Assembly (NCBI RefSeq): GCF_030711595.1 | Contig: NZ_JAUJUJ010000022.1 | Coordinates: 7,897 to 51,628 of the forward strand | DNA from: Stenotrophomonas sp. YIM B06876 | GTDB taxonomy: Bacteria > Pseudomonadota > Gammaproteobacteria > Xanthomonadales > Xanthomonadaceae | DNA length: 43,732 nt | Direction of reading: 5' to 3' | In this document: one piece after another, positions 25,793-35,666 of the stretch | Numbering within the stretch: the stretch's first letter is position 1 | How the letters are laid out: every line of letters begins with the position of its first letter | The notes under the pieces: model-generated | Told to the model about the DNA's origin: nothing | Database searches by the model: none | Seen by the model: only the letters and a program-made list of their open reading frames with translations | Position numbers and translations under genes: made by a program

Positions 25793-27298
25793 ATGTCCCC
25801 CGAGCTGACCACCGCCCTGGCACTGTGCCGCGACCTGCCCTCCCCGCCCGGCGTGGCCTTGCGCATCATCGAGCTGGCCCAGGATCCGGAAACAGATATC
25901 GCCACCGCCGCCGATGTGATCGCGCTGGACATGGCGCTGAGCGCACGCATGTTGCGCATCGCCAATTCGCCGCTGTATGCCAGCCGTCGCCGGATCGAGA
26001 ATCTCGGCCAGGCGTTGACCATGCTCGGGCTCAACGCGACCTTGCAACTGGCCCTGGGGTTTTCGGTTGCGCGCGCCTTGCGCGATGGATTTCCCGCCGG
26101 GGACTCGCATGAGAAGACCTGGCGCCGCAGCATCCTGTGCGCGCTGGCGGCACGCTTCCTGGGCAGTGCCTGCGGCGTGCGCCGCAGCGAAGAGCTGATG
26201 CTGGCCGGCCTGCTCCAGGACATCGGCATCCTTGCGATGCTGCAACTGCAGCCCGAGCCTTATTGCGACCTGGTGGCCAGCGCCCGCAGCAACGAAGAAC
26301 TGCTGGCCCGCGAGCAGGCACTGCTGCAATGCAATCACGCCGCCATCGGCGCGCAGATTGCCGAGCAATGGAATCTGCCGCGCTATCTGGTCGATGCCAT
26401 CGCCACCAGCGAACCACCCCGTCAACCGCAGGACACCTTCCAGCATTGCGTCGCCCTGTCAGGCTGCGTGGCCGATATCTGGCTGCACGATGACGCCGAT
26501 GCATGCCGCGCCGAAGCACTGCGCAAGGTCCATGAAGAGCTGCAGCTGGACAGCGCCCGGCTCGACCAGATCCTTGCCCAGATCAGCCAGCTGCTGCCGG
26601 ACATCGGCGCGCTGTTCGACACCCCGGTGCCGTCCCCGGCGCGCGTCCTGCACCTGATTGAACATGCCAGCGAGCTGGTCGCGTTGCGCAACCTGCGCGA
26701 ACTGCAGGACGCCTCATTGGCGCAGCAGCGCGCCAACGAGTTCGAAGCCCGTGCCCACCGGCTGTCCGAACAGGCCCACCTTGATGCGCTGACCGGCGTG
26801 CTCAACCGGCGCCAGCTTGAAACGGTGCTGGAACAGGAGTTCACCCGCGCCATCCGGCAGAACTCCCCGCTGTCGATCGCTTTCATCGATCTGGACGATT
26901 TCAAGAAGATCAACGACGTCCACGGCCACCTGACCGGTGACCAGGTGCTGCGTGCGTTTGCCGGCAGGCTGCAGGAGCTGCTGCGCGGCAGCGACATCGT
27001 GGCCCGCTTCGGCGGCGAGGAGTTCATCGTCCTGCTGCCGGGCACGGCCGAAGCCGCCGCGGTGGACGTGGTCCGCCGCGTCCTGGCCAACACCTCGAAC
27101 ACCGTCATGGCCGACGTCGACGGCGCCCCGATCCATGTCACTTTTTCGGCAGGCGTCGCCACCCATGGCGCCTACGAGCGCTTTGACAATGTCCAGGCGC
27201 TGCTCAAGGCGGCCGATGACGCGCTGTACCGCTCCAAAGACCTGGGCCGCAACCGGGTAATCGCGCGGGTACCGGAGCCGCAACCTGCTGCGCGCTGA
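25793..27298 (+). CDS. HDOD-GGDEF signalling protein, probable diguanylate cyclase
   Basis: A 501-residue cytosolic protein with no signal peptide or membrane segment. The N-terminal HDOD domain (about 10-215) has 'LPSPPGVALRIIELAQDPET' and 'LLQDIGILAML'; like HDOD proteins generally it lacks an intact HD metal pair. A Gln/Glu/Arg-rich helical linker (about 285-328) leads to a GGDEF domain (about 329-492). That domain has 'DALTGVLNRR', 'FIDLDDFKKIND', the active-site signature GGEEF (407-411) and an RxxD inhibitory site RGSD (398-401) exactly five residues before it. It should make cyclic-di-GMP with product inhibition. It sits alone between the tsf terminator and pyrH, where many relatives have no gene. 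No strong ribosome site is seen before the ATG. Confidence 0.92.
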   Translation: MSPELTTALALCRDLPSPPGVALRIIELAQDPETDIATAADVIALDMALSARMLRIANSPLYASRRRIENLGQALTMLGLNATLQLALGFSVARALRDGFPAGDSHEKTWRRSILCALAARFLGSACGVRRSEELMLAGLLQDIGILAMLQLQPEPYCDLVASARSNEELLAREQALLQCNHAAIGAQIAEQWNLPRYLVDAIATSEPPRQPQDTFQHCVALSGCVADIWLHDDADACRAEALRKVHEELQLDSARLDQILAQISQLLPDIGALFDTPVPSPARVLHLIEHASELVALRNLRELQDASLAQQRANEFEARAHRLSEQAHLDALTGVLNRRQLETVLEQEFTRAIRQNSPLSIAFIDLDDFKKINDVHGHLTGDQVLRAFAGRLQELLRGSDIVARFGGEEFIVLLPGTAEAAAVDVVRRVLANTSNTVMADVDGAPIHVTFSAGVATHGAYERFDNVQALLKAADDALYRSKDLGRNRVIARVPEPQPAAR

Positions 27299-27407
27299 AC
27301 CACTGGCGGCACGGCACGGATATATCGCTGCAATGCAACACCGCCAGCGCCGGAAAACCCCGTGATCCGTTAGAATTTGCGCGCTTTCTCCGCCACCTGA
27401 GGTCACC

Positions 27408-28136
27408 ATGTCCAAACTCGCCTACCGCCGCATTCTTCTGAAACTTTCCGGGGAGGCGCTGATGGGAGACGAGGATTACGGCATCGACCCCAAAGTGATC
27501 AACCGTCTGGCGCGCGAAGTGATTGAAGCGCAGCAGGCCGGTGCCGAGGTGGCCCTGGTCATCGGCGGTGGCAACATCTTCCGCGGCGCGGGCCTGGCCG
27601 CGGGCGGCATGGACCGCGTCACCGGCGACCAGATGGGCATGCTGGCCACGGTCATCAATGCCCTGGCGATGCAGGACGCACTGGAAAAGCTCGGCGCCAA
27701 GGCGCGGGTGATGAGCGCGATCAAGATCAACGACGTGTGCGAGGACTACATCCGCCGCCGCGCGATCCGCCACCTGGAAAAGGGTCGGCTGGTGATTTTC
27801 GCCGCCGGCGTCGGCACCCCGTTCTTCACCACCGATTCGGGCGCGGCCCTGCGCGCGATCGAAATCGGCGCCGACCTGCTGCTCAAGGCCACCAAGGTCG
27901 ACGGCGTGTACGACAAGGACCCGAACAAGCACGCCGACGCGGTCCGCTTCGACACCCTGTCCTACGACCAGGTGATCAAGCGTGGCCTGGAAGTGATGGA
28001 CACGGCCGCCTTCGCCCTGGCCCGCGACAGCGACCTGCCGTTGCGCGTGTTCGACATGAGCCAGCCCGGCGAACTGCTGAAGATCCTGCATGGCCACAAT
28101 ATCGGCACCCTGGTCCAGGGCCGCGACAGCCACTGA
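27408..28136 (+). CDS. pyrH: UMP kinase
   Basis: A 242-residue bacterial UMP kinase of the amino-acid-kinase fold, phosphorylating UMP to UDP for RNA, DNA and cell-wall precursors. Family blocks seen are '[13 protein letters not shown]' at the start, '[10 protein letters not shown]', '[20 protein letters not shown]' and '[32 protein letters not shown]'. The length equals the E. coli enzyme. TGAGG precedes the ATG by 6 nt. A TAGAAT -10-like box (27371-27376) lies 30 bp upstream without a clear -35. The frr gene follows after 73 nt with its own -10 box. Confidence 0.97.
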   Translation: MSKLAYRRILLKLSGEALMGDEDYGIDPKVINRLAREVIEAQQAGAEVALVIGGGNIFRGAGLAAGGMDRVTGDQMGMLATVINALAMQDALEKLGAKARVMSAIKINDVCEDYIRRRAIRHLEKGRLVIFAAGVGTPFFTTDSGAALRAIEIGADLLLKATKVDGVYDKDPNKHADAVRFDTLSYDQVIKRGLEVMDTAAFALARDSDLPLRVFDMSQPGELLKILHGHNIGTLVQGRDSH

Positions 28137-28170
28137 GGCGCGCGCGGTCCGGTGGATACAGGTATTCGCC

Positions 28171-28176
28171 TATAAT
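28171..28176 (+). promoter_or_regulatory. Consensus -10 box upstream of frr
   Basis: TATAAT matches the sigma70 -10 consensus exactly, 33 bp before the frr ATG. The -35 at 17 bp (TCCGGT) is poor, so this is a partial promoter call, possibly a secondary start inside the pyrH-frr operon. Confidence 0.5.
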
Positions 28177-28209
28177 CGACCGATTACGGAAACATCCAGG
28201 ATTTCGGCG

Positions 28210-28767
28210 ATGATCAACGACATCAAGCAAGACGCGCAGGCGCGCATGACCAAGAGCATCGATGCTCTGCGTCACTCCCTCACCTCGATCCGCACCGGTC
28301 GCGCCTCGCCGGCGCTGCTGGATGGGATCAAGGTCCGCGCCTACGGTACGGAAACCCCGTTGAACCAGGTGGCCAGCATCAGCGTGTCCGAAGGCCGCTC
28401 GCTGGTCATCACCCTGTTCGACAAGGGCATGATCAAGGAAGTGGAAAAGGCGATCTACGCCTCGGACATCGGCATCACCCCGACCACGATCGGCACGGTG
28501 ATCCGCCTGAACCTGCCGCCGCTGACCGAAGAGCGCCGCAAGGAACTGGCCAAGTCGGTGAGCAAGGAAGGCGAAGAAAGCAAGGTCGCCATCCGCAACA
28601 TCCGCCGCGACGCCAACCAGGAAGTTGCCAAGCTGCTCAAGGACAAGAGCATCACCGAGGATGAGGAGCGCCGCACCCAGGACGAAATCCAGAAGCTGAC
28701 CGACAAGGCGATCAAGGACGTCGACGAAGTGGTCAAGCTGAAGGAACAGGAACTGATGGCGGTCTGA
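28210..28767 (+). CDS. frr: Ribosome recycling factor
   Basis: A 185-residue tRNA-mimic protein (same length as E. coli RRF) that with EF-G splits post-termination ribosomes. Recognised by 'SLTSIRTGRASPALLDGIKV', 'YGTETPLNQVASISVSEGRS', 'LPPLTEERRKELAKSVSKEGEE'-type sequence and 'NIRRDANQEVAKLLKDKSIT'. The start at 28210 opens with MINDIKQDA. It lies between pyrH and uppS as in many gammaproteobacteria, and uppS begins 4 nt after its stop. Confidence 0.97.
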   Translation: MINDIKQDAQARMTKSIDALRHSLTSIRTGRASPALLDGIKVRAYGTETPLNQVASISVSEGRSLVITLFDKGMIKEVEKAIYASDIGITPTTIGTVIRLNLPPLTEERRKELAKSVSKEGEESKVAIRNIRRDANQEVAKLLKDKSITEDEERRTQDEIQKLTDKAIKDVDEVVKLKEQELMAV

Positions 28768-28771
28768 GCCG

Positions 28772-29542
28772 GTGTCGTCGGCCAAGTCCAGCGACAGTGC
28801 TCCGCGCGTGCCCAGCCACCTTGCCATCATCATGGATGGCAATGGCCGTTGGGCGCAGCAGCGGCGGCGGCCGCGTGTCATCGGCCACCGTGCCGGCGCA
28901 CGCGCGGTCAATCGCACTATCGATTTCTGCCTGGAGCGCGGCATTGCCGCACTGACCCTGTTCGCCTTCTCCAGTGAAAACTGGGGGCGCCCGCAGCAGG
29001 AAGTCGATGCGCTGATGAAACTGTTCCTGGGCGCGCTCGACCGCGAAGTCGACGAGCTGCACCGGCGCGCCGTGCGGGTGCGCTTCATCGGCGAACGCAG
29101 CCGCTTCGGCGCCGGCATCCTGCACAGGATGCAGCGCGCCGAGCAGCTCACCCGCGACAACCGCACGTTGACGCTGTCCATCGCCGCCAGCTATGGCGGG
29201 CGCCAGGACATCGCCCACGCGGCCCGCTCGCTGGCCGAAGACGTGGCTGCCGGCCGCCTGCTGCCCGAGCAGATCGACGAGCAGGCGCTGGCCAGCCGCA
29301 TGGCGCTGGCCGACCTGCCGGCGCCCGACCTGTTCATCCGTACCGGTGGCGATACCCGCATCAGCAATTTCCTGCTGTGGCAGCTGGCGTATACCGAACT
29401 GTGGTTTACCGAAGTGCTGTGGCCGGAATTTGACGCCCACGTGCTGCAACAGGCGCTGGATGACTACGCGCAGCGCGAACGTCGATTCGGCCTGACCAGT
29501 GCCCAGATCGCTGCCCTCGCAGCGGAGAATGCATCTCAATGA
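28772..29542 (+). CDS. uppS: Undecaprenyl diphosphate synthase (GTG start)
   Basis: A 256-residue cis-prenyltransferase that adds eight isoprene units to farnesyl diphosphate, making the C55 carrier for peptidoglycan and O-antigen. The signature 'HLAIIMDGNGRWAQ' has catalytic Asp22. 'GHRAGARAVNR', 'LTLFAFSSENWGRP' and 'PDLFIRTGGDTRISNFLLWQ' complete the family pattern. The only sensible start is GTG at 28772, immediately behind the frr stop. The next gene, cdsA, begins with a 4-nt overlap (ATGA). Confidence 0.96.
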   Translation: MSSAKSSDSAPRVPSHLAIIMDGNGRWAQQRRRPRVIGHRAGARAVNRTIDFCLERGIAALTLFAFSSENWGRPQQEVDALMKLFLGALDREVDELHRRAVRVRFIGERSRFGAGILHRMQRAEQLTRDNRTLTLSIAASYGGRQDIAHAARSLAEDVAAGRLLPEQIDEQALASRMALADLPAPDLFIRTGGDTRISNFLLWQLAYTELWFTEVLWPEFDAHVLQQALDDYAQRERRFGLTSAQIAALAAENASQ

Positions 29543-30360
29543 CCAGCACCCGAATCATCGCCGCCCTGATCATGGCTCCGGTGGCCATCTGCGCGATCCT
29601 GCTGTTGCCCACCCAGTGGCTGGCGGCCCTGGCCGCGCTGGTGTTCCTGACCGGCCTGTGGGAGTGGCTGAAGCTGTCCGGCGTCGATGGCGTGCCGCGC
29701 ACGATCATGCTGGCGCTCAACCTGATCCTGATGGTGCTGCTGGTCTGGGCGTCCAGCGGCAGCCTGGTGCTGTTCCAGCTGGCCGCGCTGATCGGCGTCG
29801 GCGCGTGGCTGCTGGCGCTGCTGTGGCTGCGCTTCTTCAATTTCGGTGCCAATGCCGACAGCGCCGCGCGCATGCTCAAGCTGGCCGCCGGCACCCTGGC
29901 CATCGTCCCGGCGTGGGCCTCCCTGGTGCTCATCCATGCCAGCGAGAACCAGGGCCACCGCTGGCTGCTGACCGCACTGGCGATCGTGTGGGCGGCCGAT
30001 TCGGGCGCCTACTTTGCCGGCCGCAGCCTCGGCAAGCACAAGCTTGCACCGCGGATCAGCCCGAACAAGACCATCGAAGGCCTGGCCGGCGGACTGGTCG
30101 CCGGCCTGCTCGCGGCCGGCCTGTTCGGCTGGATCGCCGGCATCGACCCGCCCCACCTCGGCGGGCTGATGCTGGTGGCCGCCGTGGCCGTGCTGGCCTC
30201 GGTACTGGGCGACCTGTTTGAAAGCCTGCTCAAACGCCATGCCGGCGCCAAGGATTCGGGCAATCTCATTCCCGGCCATGGCGGCGTGCTCGACCGCATC
30301 GACGGTGTCCTTGCCGCGTTGCCGGTATTCGCGCTGGGCAAGGAAATCTTCGGCTTCTGA
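29539..30360 (+). CDS. cdsA: Phosphatidate cytidylyltransferase
   Basis: A 273-residue integral inner-membrane enzyme that makes CDP-diacylglycerol from phosphatidate and CTP, the branch point of phospholipid synthesis. Seven or so hydrophobic segments run along the protein. The C-terminal signature '[20 protein letters not shown]' followed by 'GVLDRIDG' carries the metal-binding Asp residues. The ATG overlaps the uppS stop by 4 nt; dxr begins 2 nt after the stop, so uppS-cdsA-dxr is tightly coupled. Confidence 0.96.
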   Translation: MTSTRIIAALIMAPVAICAILLLPTQWLAALAALVFLTGLWEWLKLSGVDGVPRTIMLALNLILMVLLVWASSGSLVLFQLAALIGVGAWLLALLWLRFFNFGANADSAARMLKLAAGTLAIVPAWASLVLIHASENQGHRWLLTALAIVWAADSGAYFAGRSLGKHKLAPRISPNKTIEGLAGGLVAGLLAAGLFGWIAGIDPPHLGGLMLVAAVAVLASVLGDLFESLLKRHAGAKDSGNLIPGHGGVLDRIDGVLAALPVFALGKEIFGF

Positions 30361-30362
30361 TC

Positions 30363-31559
30363 ATGGACAGCCACATTCCTCTGCGAAAAGTCGCCATCCT
30401 CGGCGCCACCGGCTCGATCGGCGCCTCCACGCTGGATGTCATCGCCCGCCACCCGGCGCAGATGCGCGCCAGCGTGCTGGCCGCCGGGCGCGATGTGCAG
30501 GCGCTGCTGGAACTGTGCCGCCGCCACCAGCCCGACCATGCGGTGATCGCCGACCCGGCCGGCTTTGTCGCCCTGCGCGACGGGCTGCGCGACGCCGGCC
30601 TGAAAACACAGGCCCACGCCGGCGCCGAGGCGATTGACAGCCTGGCCGGCAGCGACCAGTGCGACACCGTGGTGGCCGCCATCGTCGGCGCCGCGGGGCT
30701 GTCGTCGACCCTGGCCGCGGCCCGGGCCGGCAAGCGCCTGCTGCTGGCCAACAAGGAATCGCTGGTGCTGGCCGGCGAGCTGCTGACCCGCGAGGCCGCC
30801 GCGGCCGGGGCCGAGATCATCCCGATCGACAGCGAGCACAACGCCATCTTCCAGTGCCTGCGTTCGCGTGACGCGCGCGCCGAAGCCGGGGTACGGCGCA
30901 TCATCCTCACCGCCTCCGGCGGCCCGTTCCGCGGCCGTCGCCGCGAGCAGCTGGCCTCGGTCACCCCGGCGCAGGCCGTGGCCCATCCCAAGTGGTCGAT
31001 GGGCCCGAAGATTTCGGTCGATTCGGCGACCTTGATGAACAAGGGGCTGGAAGTCATCGAGGCGCACCACCTGTTCAACATTCCCGGCGCGCGCATCGAG
31101 GTGCTGGTGCACCCGCAGAGCCTGGTGCATTCGCTGGTGGAATTCATCGACGGTTCCACCTTGGCCCAGATGGGCCTGCCCGATATGCGCACCACCCTGG
31201 CGGTGGGCCTGGGCTGGCCCCAACGGATCGAGTCGGGCGTGGCCGGGCTGGATCTGCTCAGCCAGGGGCGACTGGATTTCGAGGCGCCCGACCTCGAGGC
31301 ATTCCCGTGCCTGCGCCTGGCGTGGCAGGCGATGGAAGCCGGCGGCAGCGCCCCGGCGATCCTGAACGCGGCCAATGAAGTGGCGGTTTCAGCCTTTCTT
31401 CAGGGCCGGATCGGCTTCCTGTCGATCCCTGCGCTGGTGGAACACGCCCTGTCCACGTTGCCCGGAGCGCCTGCCGATACACTGCAGGCCCTGCTGGCGG
31501 CCGATGCGCAATCCCGCCAGCTCACCGAAACCGCCATCGCCCACTCCCCGCATGTCTGA
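30363..31559 (+). CDS. dxr: 1-deoxy-D-xylulose 5-phosphate reductoisomerase
   Basis: A 398-residue enzyme of the MEP isoprenoid pathway that converts DXP to MEP with NADPH; it is the fosmidomycin target. The Rossmann motif '[16 protein letters not shown]' is at residues 13-28. The metal and substrate sites are in '[13 protein letters not shown]' and '[20 protein letters not shown]', with '[16 protein letters not shown]' following. The length matches E. coli Dxr (398). It feeds the uppS reaction encoded two genes upstream. Confidence 0.97.
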   Translation: MDSHIPLRKVAILGATGSIGASTLDVIARHPAQMRASVLAAGRDVQALLELCRRHQPDHAVIADPAGFVALRDGLRDAGLKTQAHAGAEAIDSLAGSDQCDTVVAAIVGAAGLSSTLAAARAGKRLLLANKESLVLAGELLTREAAAAGAEIIPIDSEHNAIFQCLRSRDARAEAGVRRIILTASGGPFRGRRREQLASVTPAQAVAHPKWSMGPKISVDSATLMNKGLEVIEAHHLFNIPGARIEVLVHPQSLVHSLVEFIDGSTLAQMGLPDMRTTLAVGLGWPQRIESGVAGLDLLSQGRLDFEAPDLEAFPCLRLAWQAMEAGGSAPAILNAANEVAVSAFLQGRIGFLSIPALVEHALSTLPGAPADTLQALLAADAQSRQLTETAIAHSPHV

Positions 31560-31585
31560 CCTGTGCCCGCAATCGAGCTTTGACC

Positions 31586-32944
31586 ATGGCTGACTTCATC
31601 GGCTCCGTCTGGTGGATGGTCGTCAGCCTTGGCGTGCTGGTGACGTTCCACGAATTCGGCCATTACTGGGTGGCGCGCCGATGCGGAGTCAAGGTGCTGC
31701 GGTTCTCGGTCGGGTTCGGCAGACCGCTGTGGTCGCGCCGCAACCGCGCCGGCACCGAGTTCGCCATTGCCGCCATTCCGCTCGGCGGCTACGTCAAGAT
31801 GCTCGACGAGCGCGAGGTCGAGGTGCCGGCCGGCGAGCGTGCCGTGGCCTTCAACAACAAGACCGTCTGGCAGCGCATCGCGATCGTGGCCGCCGGCCCG
31901 GTCGCCAACCTGCTGCTGTGCGTGGCGCTGCTGTGGGCGATGTTCGTGATCGGCCGCCAGGATTATTCGGCCACGCTGGGCCGCACCACCGGCATGGCGG
32001 CCGAAGCGGGATTCCGCAGCGGCGACCGTTTGCTGGAAATCGACGACCGCCCGGTCGCGACCTGGGCCGAAGCCAGCATGGCGATGACCACCGCCGCGAT
32101 GGATGGTCAAAACGCCCGGATCGGCGTTGTCGATGCCAGCGGCCAGCCCCACACCCGGGTATTGCCGCTGTCGCGGCTGGGCGACGGTTTCGATGAGCGC
32201 CAGGTGCCGGCGCTGGCCGGGTTCACCTGGCGGTTCTGGTTGCAGCCGCCGGTCGTGGACCGGGTGGCGGACGATTCTCCCGCCAGCGGCGTGGTACACG
32301 ACGGCGACCGCATCCTGGCCATCGACGGCCAGCAGGTCGAATCGGCCGACCAGGTCTCGCCGCTGATACAGCGGCTGGGTGAGCGCGGCGGCCCGGGCAT
32401 GCTCGAAGTCGAACGCGCTGGCGAACGGCTGGCCCTGGAGATCACCCCGCGGCTGGACCCCTCGGCGCCGGATGGCCGCCGCTGGCTGCTCGGTGTCGGT
32501 TTCCTCACCGGGCAGGCACCGGCCTACGACGCCCGCCAGCAGTACGGCGTGCTGGCCGCGATCCCGGTCGCGCTGCGCGAAACCGGCACCCTGGCCAGCG
32601 ATTCGCTGGGCATGATGCGGCGGATGCTCACCGGCCACGCCTCGATCAAGAACATTTCCGGCCCGGTCACCATCGCCCGCGTGGCCAATGCCTCGGCCAA
32701 GCGGGGTGTCGACTGGTTCCTGTATTTCCTCGCCCTGCTCTCGCTGAGCCTGTGCATCATCAACCTGCTGCCGATTCCCGTCTTGGACGGCGGCCACCTG
32801 CTGTATTACCTTATCGAGCTGGTCAAGGGCAGCCCGTTGAGCGAGCATGCCATGGCCGCCGGCCAGTACATCGGTCTGGCGCTGCTGGCCGGGTTGATGG
32901 GGCTTGCGTTCTACAACGACATCCTCAGCCTGATCGCGCGATGA
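31586..32944 (+). CDS. rseP: Site-2 intramembrane metalloprotease RseP
   Basis: A 452-residue inner-membrane zinc protease that cleaves the anti-sigma factor RseA to release the envelope-stress sigma factor and also clears signal peptides. The first helix contains the zinc motif HEFGH (22-26). Two periplasmic PDZ-like regions occupy about 105-290 (the second includes 'DGDRILAIDGQQVESADQV'). The last helices carry 'NLLPIPVLDGG' (near 393-403) with the third metal ligand. I use the ATG at 31586; a TTG two codons earlier is possible. The stop overlaps an ATG at 32941 that I do not take as the bamA start. Confidence 0.95.
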   Translation: MADFIGSVWWMVVSLGVLVTFHEFGHYWVARRCGVKVLRFSVGFGRPLWSRRNRAGTEFAIAAIPLGGYVKMLDEREVEVPAGERAVAFNNKTVWQRIAIVAAGPVANLLLCVALLWAMFVIGRQDYSATLGRTTGMAAEAGFRSGDRLLEIDDRPVATWAEASMAMTTAAMDGQNARIGVVDASGQPHTRVLPLSRLGDGFDERQVPALAGFTWRFWLQPPVVDRVADDSPASGVVHDGDRILAIDGQQVESADQVSPLIQRLGERGGPGMLEVERAGERLALEITPRLDPSAPDGRRWLLGVGFLTGQAPAYDARQQYGVLAAIPVALRETGTLASDSLGMMRRMLTGHASIKNISGPVTIARVANASAKRGVDWFLYFLALLSLSLCIINLLPIPVLDGGHLLYYLIELVKGSPLSEHAMAAGQYIGLALLAGLMGLAFYNDILSLIAR

Positions 32945-33015
32945 GCTTTTCCATATTGTCGTCGTCTTACGCCGGCACCCCCGCAACATTGAAATCGACT
33001 CCAACCGGACGTGAC

Positions 33016-35445
33016 ATGACGCGACTTCCCAATCGCCGCCTGCTTGCCCTTGCCCTTGCTGCCGGTTTCGGAGCTCCAGCGCTGGCACAGGCCGCCGAAC
33101 CGTTCACCGCCAGCGACATCCGCGTCGATGGCCTGCAGCGCATCTCCTCCGGCACCGTGTTCACCTACCTGCCGGTGGAACGCGGCGACGTGGTCACCGA
33201 CGACAAGGTCGCCGACACCATCCGTGCGCTGTACAAGACCGGTTTCTTCGAGGACGTGCAGCTGGACCGCCAGGGCAACATCCTGGTGGTGACCGTGCGC
33301 GAACGACCCTCGATCAACAAGCTGACCCTGACCGGCAACAAGGACATCAAGAGCGAGCAGCTGCTCAAGGGCCTGAGCGATATCGGCCTGAGCGAAGGCG
33401 GCACCTTTGATCGCCTGAGCCTGGACCGCGTGACCCAGGAACTGCGTCGCCAGTACAACGACCGCGGCAAATACAACGTCGAGATCACCCCGACCGTCAG
33501 CCCGCTGGACCGCAACCGCGTCGATGTCGCCATCGCGATCAAGGAAGGCAAGGCCGCCAAGATCCGCTACGTCAACCTGGTGGGCGCCGAGAAGTTCCCG
33601 GCCCAGGACATCCTCGACACCTGGGAGTCGAAGGAACACAACTGGGCCTCGTGGTACCGCCGCGACGACCAGTACTCCAAGGAAAAAATGTCCGGTGACC
33701 TGGAGAAACTGAACTCCTGGTACCTGGACCGCGGCTATGTCGATTTCAGCATCGATTCCACCCAGGTCTCGATCAGCCCCGACAAGCGCGACATGTTCAT
33801 CTCCGCCGGCATCACCGAAGGCGAGAAGTACAAGATCTCCGAGATCAAGGTCACCGGCGACACCGTGCTGCCGCAGGAAGATGTCGAGCGCATGGTGATC
33901 CAGAAGTCGGGCGACACGTTCTCGCGTGCACTGCTGGAATTCAGCGCCGATGCGATCACCAACAGCCTGGCCAACATCGGCTATGCGTTCGCCAAGGTGA
34001 ACCCGCTGCCGACCAGCAACCGCGAAGACCGCACTGTCGCGATCAACATGCAGGTGGTGCCCGGTCCGCGCGTGGGCGTGCGCCGCATCGTGTTCAAGGG
34101 CAATACCCGCACGTCCGATGAAGTGTTGCGTCGCGAGATGCGCCAGTTCGAGAACAGCTGGTACTCGCAGGCCGCGATCGACCGTTCCAAGATCCGCCTG
34201 CAGCGCCTGGGCTATTTCGAATCGGTGGAGGTGGAGACGCCTGCCGTCAGCGGCAGCAACGACCAGGTCGACGTGGTCTACAACGTCAAGGAAACCACCT
34301 CGGGCAGCTTCGTGTTCGGCCTGGGCTATTCGCAGTCCTACGGCATGACCACCTCGGTGCAGCTGTCGCAGAACAACTTCCTGGGCGGTGGCAACCGGGT
34401 GGCGGTCGAGGCCTCGCGCAGCAGCTACCTGCAGCGCTATGCGTTCTCCTACACCAACCCGTACTTCACCGATGACGGCGTCTCGCTGGGCTACAACCTG
34501 TCCTGGCGCGAACTGGACTATTCCGACTTCAATACCGCCCAGTACAACAGCACCAACGGTGCGGCGCAGATGATCTTCGGCGTGCCGATCACCGAGAACG
34601 ATACCGTTTCGCTGATGTTCGGCATCGACAGCAACCAGATCACCACCTACTCCGGCTACACCCCGCAGGCGATCGTGGATTACATCGACGCCATCGGCAC
34701 CCGCACGTTCCATTCCTGGCGCACCGAGCTGGGCTGGGCGCGCGACACCCGCAACGACGCCTTGATGCCGACCCGCGGCGCCTACCAGCGTGTCGGTTTT
34801 GAAACCACGCTGCCGGGTTCGACCGTGGAGTACTACAAGCTCAGCTACCAGTTCTCCAAGTACTGGCCGGTGCTCCCGTCGCTGGTGATCAACACCCGTG
34901 CCGAATTCGGCTACGGCGACGCCTACGGCAAGGACAAGGTGCGTGACATCTGCTGGAACGAGATTCCGGCCACGGACACCTCCTATGCGACCACCCAGGT
35001 CGTGGACTGCGCCACCAATCCCACCGCCAACCACCGCCAGGTCAAGGCCTCCGGGTTGCCGTTCTTCGAGAACTTCTACGCCGGCGGCACCAACTCGGTG
35101 CGCGGCTTCCAGGACAACACGCTGGGCCCGCGTTCGGAAACGATTGGCGGCTATTACAGGGGCCAACCGCTGGGCGGTTCGCTGAAGACCGTCGGTTCGG
35201 TCGAAGCCTACTTCCCGCGCCTGTTCGACAGCCCGTCGGCGCGCATCTCGGCGTTTGTCGACGTCGGCAACGTCTTCAACGGCACCGAAAACTTCAAGGC
35301 CAACAAGCTGCGTGCCTCCACCGGCGTGGCCTTGCTGTGGCGCGCCCCGGTCGGTCCGATCTCGATCAGCTACGCGTTCCCGCTGAAGAAGGAAGACGGC
35401 GACGAGATCGAACGCCTGCAGTTCACCTTCGGCGGGCAGTTCTGA
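33016..35445 (+). CDS. bamA: Outer-membrane protein assembly factor BamA
   Basis: An 809-residue Omp85 protein, the core of the BAM complex that inserts beta-barrels into the outer membrane. The ATG at 33016 gives a proper signal peptide ('RRLLALALAAGFGAPALAQA', cleavage before AEPF). Five POTRA domains (about 28-430) follow, starting 'ASDIRVDGLQRISSGTVFTY'. Then comes the barrel, with the conserved L6 motif VRGF (695-698) and a C-terminal Phe ('FTFGGQF'). Two Cys in an extracellular-loop region (near 655-675) may pair. An upstream ATG at 32941 overlapping rseP would bury the signal peptide and is less likely. Confidence 0.96.
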   Translation: MTRLPNRRLLALALAAGFGAPALAQAAEPFTASDIRVDGLQRISSGTVFTYLPVERGDVVTDDKVADTIRALYKTGFFEDVQLDRQGNILVVTVRERPSINKLTLTGNKDIKSEQLLKGLSDIGLSEGGTFDRLSLDRVTQELRRQYNDRGKYNVEITPTVSPLDRNRVDVAIAIKEGKAAKIRYVNLVGAEKFPAQDILDTWESKEHNWASWYRRDDQYSKEKMSGDLEKLNSWYLDRGYVDFSIDSTQVSISPDKRDMFISAGITEGEKYKISEIKVTGDTVLPQEDVERMVIQKSGDTFSRALLEFSADAITNSLANIGYAFAKVNPLPTSNREDRTVAINMQVVPGPRVGVRRIVFKGNTRTSDEVLRREMRQFENSWYSQAAIDRSKIRLQRLGYFESVEVETPAVSGSNDQVDVVYNVKETTSGSFVFGLGYSQSYGMTTSVQLSQNNFLGGGNRVAVEASRSSYLQRYAFSYTNPYFTDDGVSLGYNLSWRELDYSDFNTAQYNSTNGAAQMIFGVPITENDTVSLMFGIDSNQITTYSGYTPQAIVDYIDAIGTRTFHSWRTELGWARDTRNDALMPTRGAYQRVGFETTLPGSTVEYYKLSYQFSKYWPVLPSLVINTRAEFGYGDAYGKDKVRDICWNEIPATDTSYATTQVVDCATNPTANHRQVKASGLPFFENFYAGGTNSVRGFQDNTLGPRSETIGGYYRGQPLGGSLKTVGSVEAYFPRLFDSPSARISAFVDVGNVFNGTENFKANKLRASTGVALLWRAPVGPISISYAFPLKKEDGDEIERLQFTFGGQF

Positions 35446-35459
35446 CGAACTGCCTGTGC

Positions 35460-35509
35460 GCCCAAGGCACCGCCTTGGGCATCCCGGGTTTGGCCATGCG
35501 AAACCCGGG
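35460..35509. repeat. Two tandem hairpins in the bamA-lpxD gap
   Basis: The first is GCCCAAGGC / GCCTTGGGC (9 bp, ACC loop, 35460-35480). The second is CCCGGGTTT / AAACCCGGG (9 bp, 9-nt loop, 35483-35509). A third, CCCCTT / AAGGGG, occurs near 35550. They fill the 221-base gap where other gammaproteobacteria carry skp. No T tract follows, so they may be RNA processing or partial-termination elements, or a small extragenic repeat. Confidence 0.55.
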
Positions 35510-35666
35510 GGCGCGCCTTGGCCGTCCAATCCCCGCCTCGGCCCCCCCCTTGCCAAGGGGCTCTTCTCCAGAATCATTCCGGCGCCGTTCCGACGCCGGC
35601 CTGCGCGCGGCCCGTGCCCCACACCTGCCGCATGACCGCGCCACTTCCAGACGCTAAACTCCCGGC

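Noticed and set aside
32941..33015. Earlier bamA start overlapping the rseP stop (ATGA)
   Set aside because: Would add 25 residues ahead of a typical signal peptide; the start at 33016 fits a secreted protein better. The ATGA could still matter for coupling.
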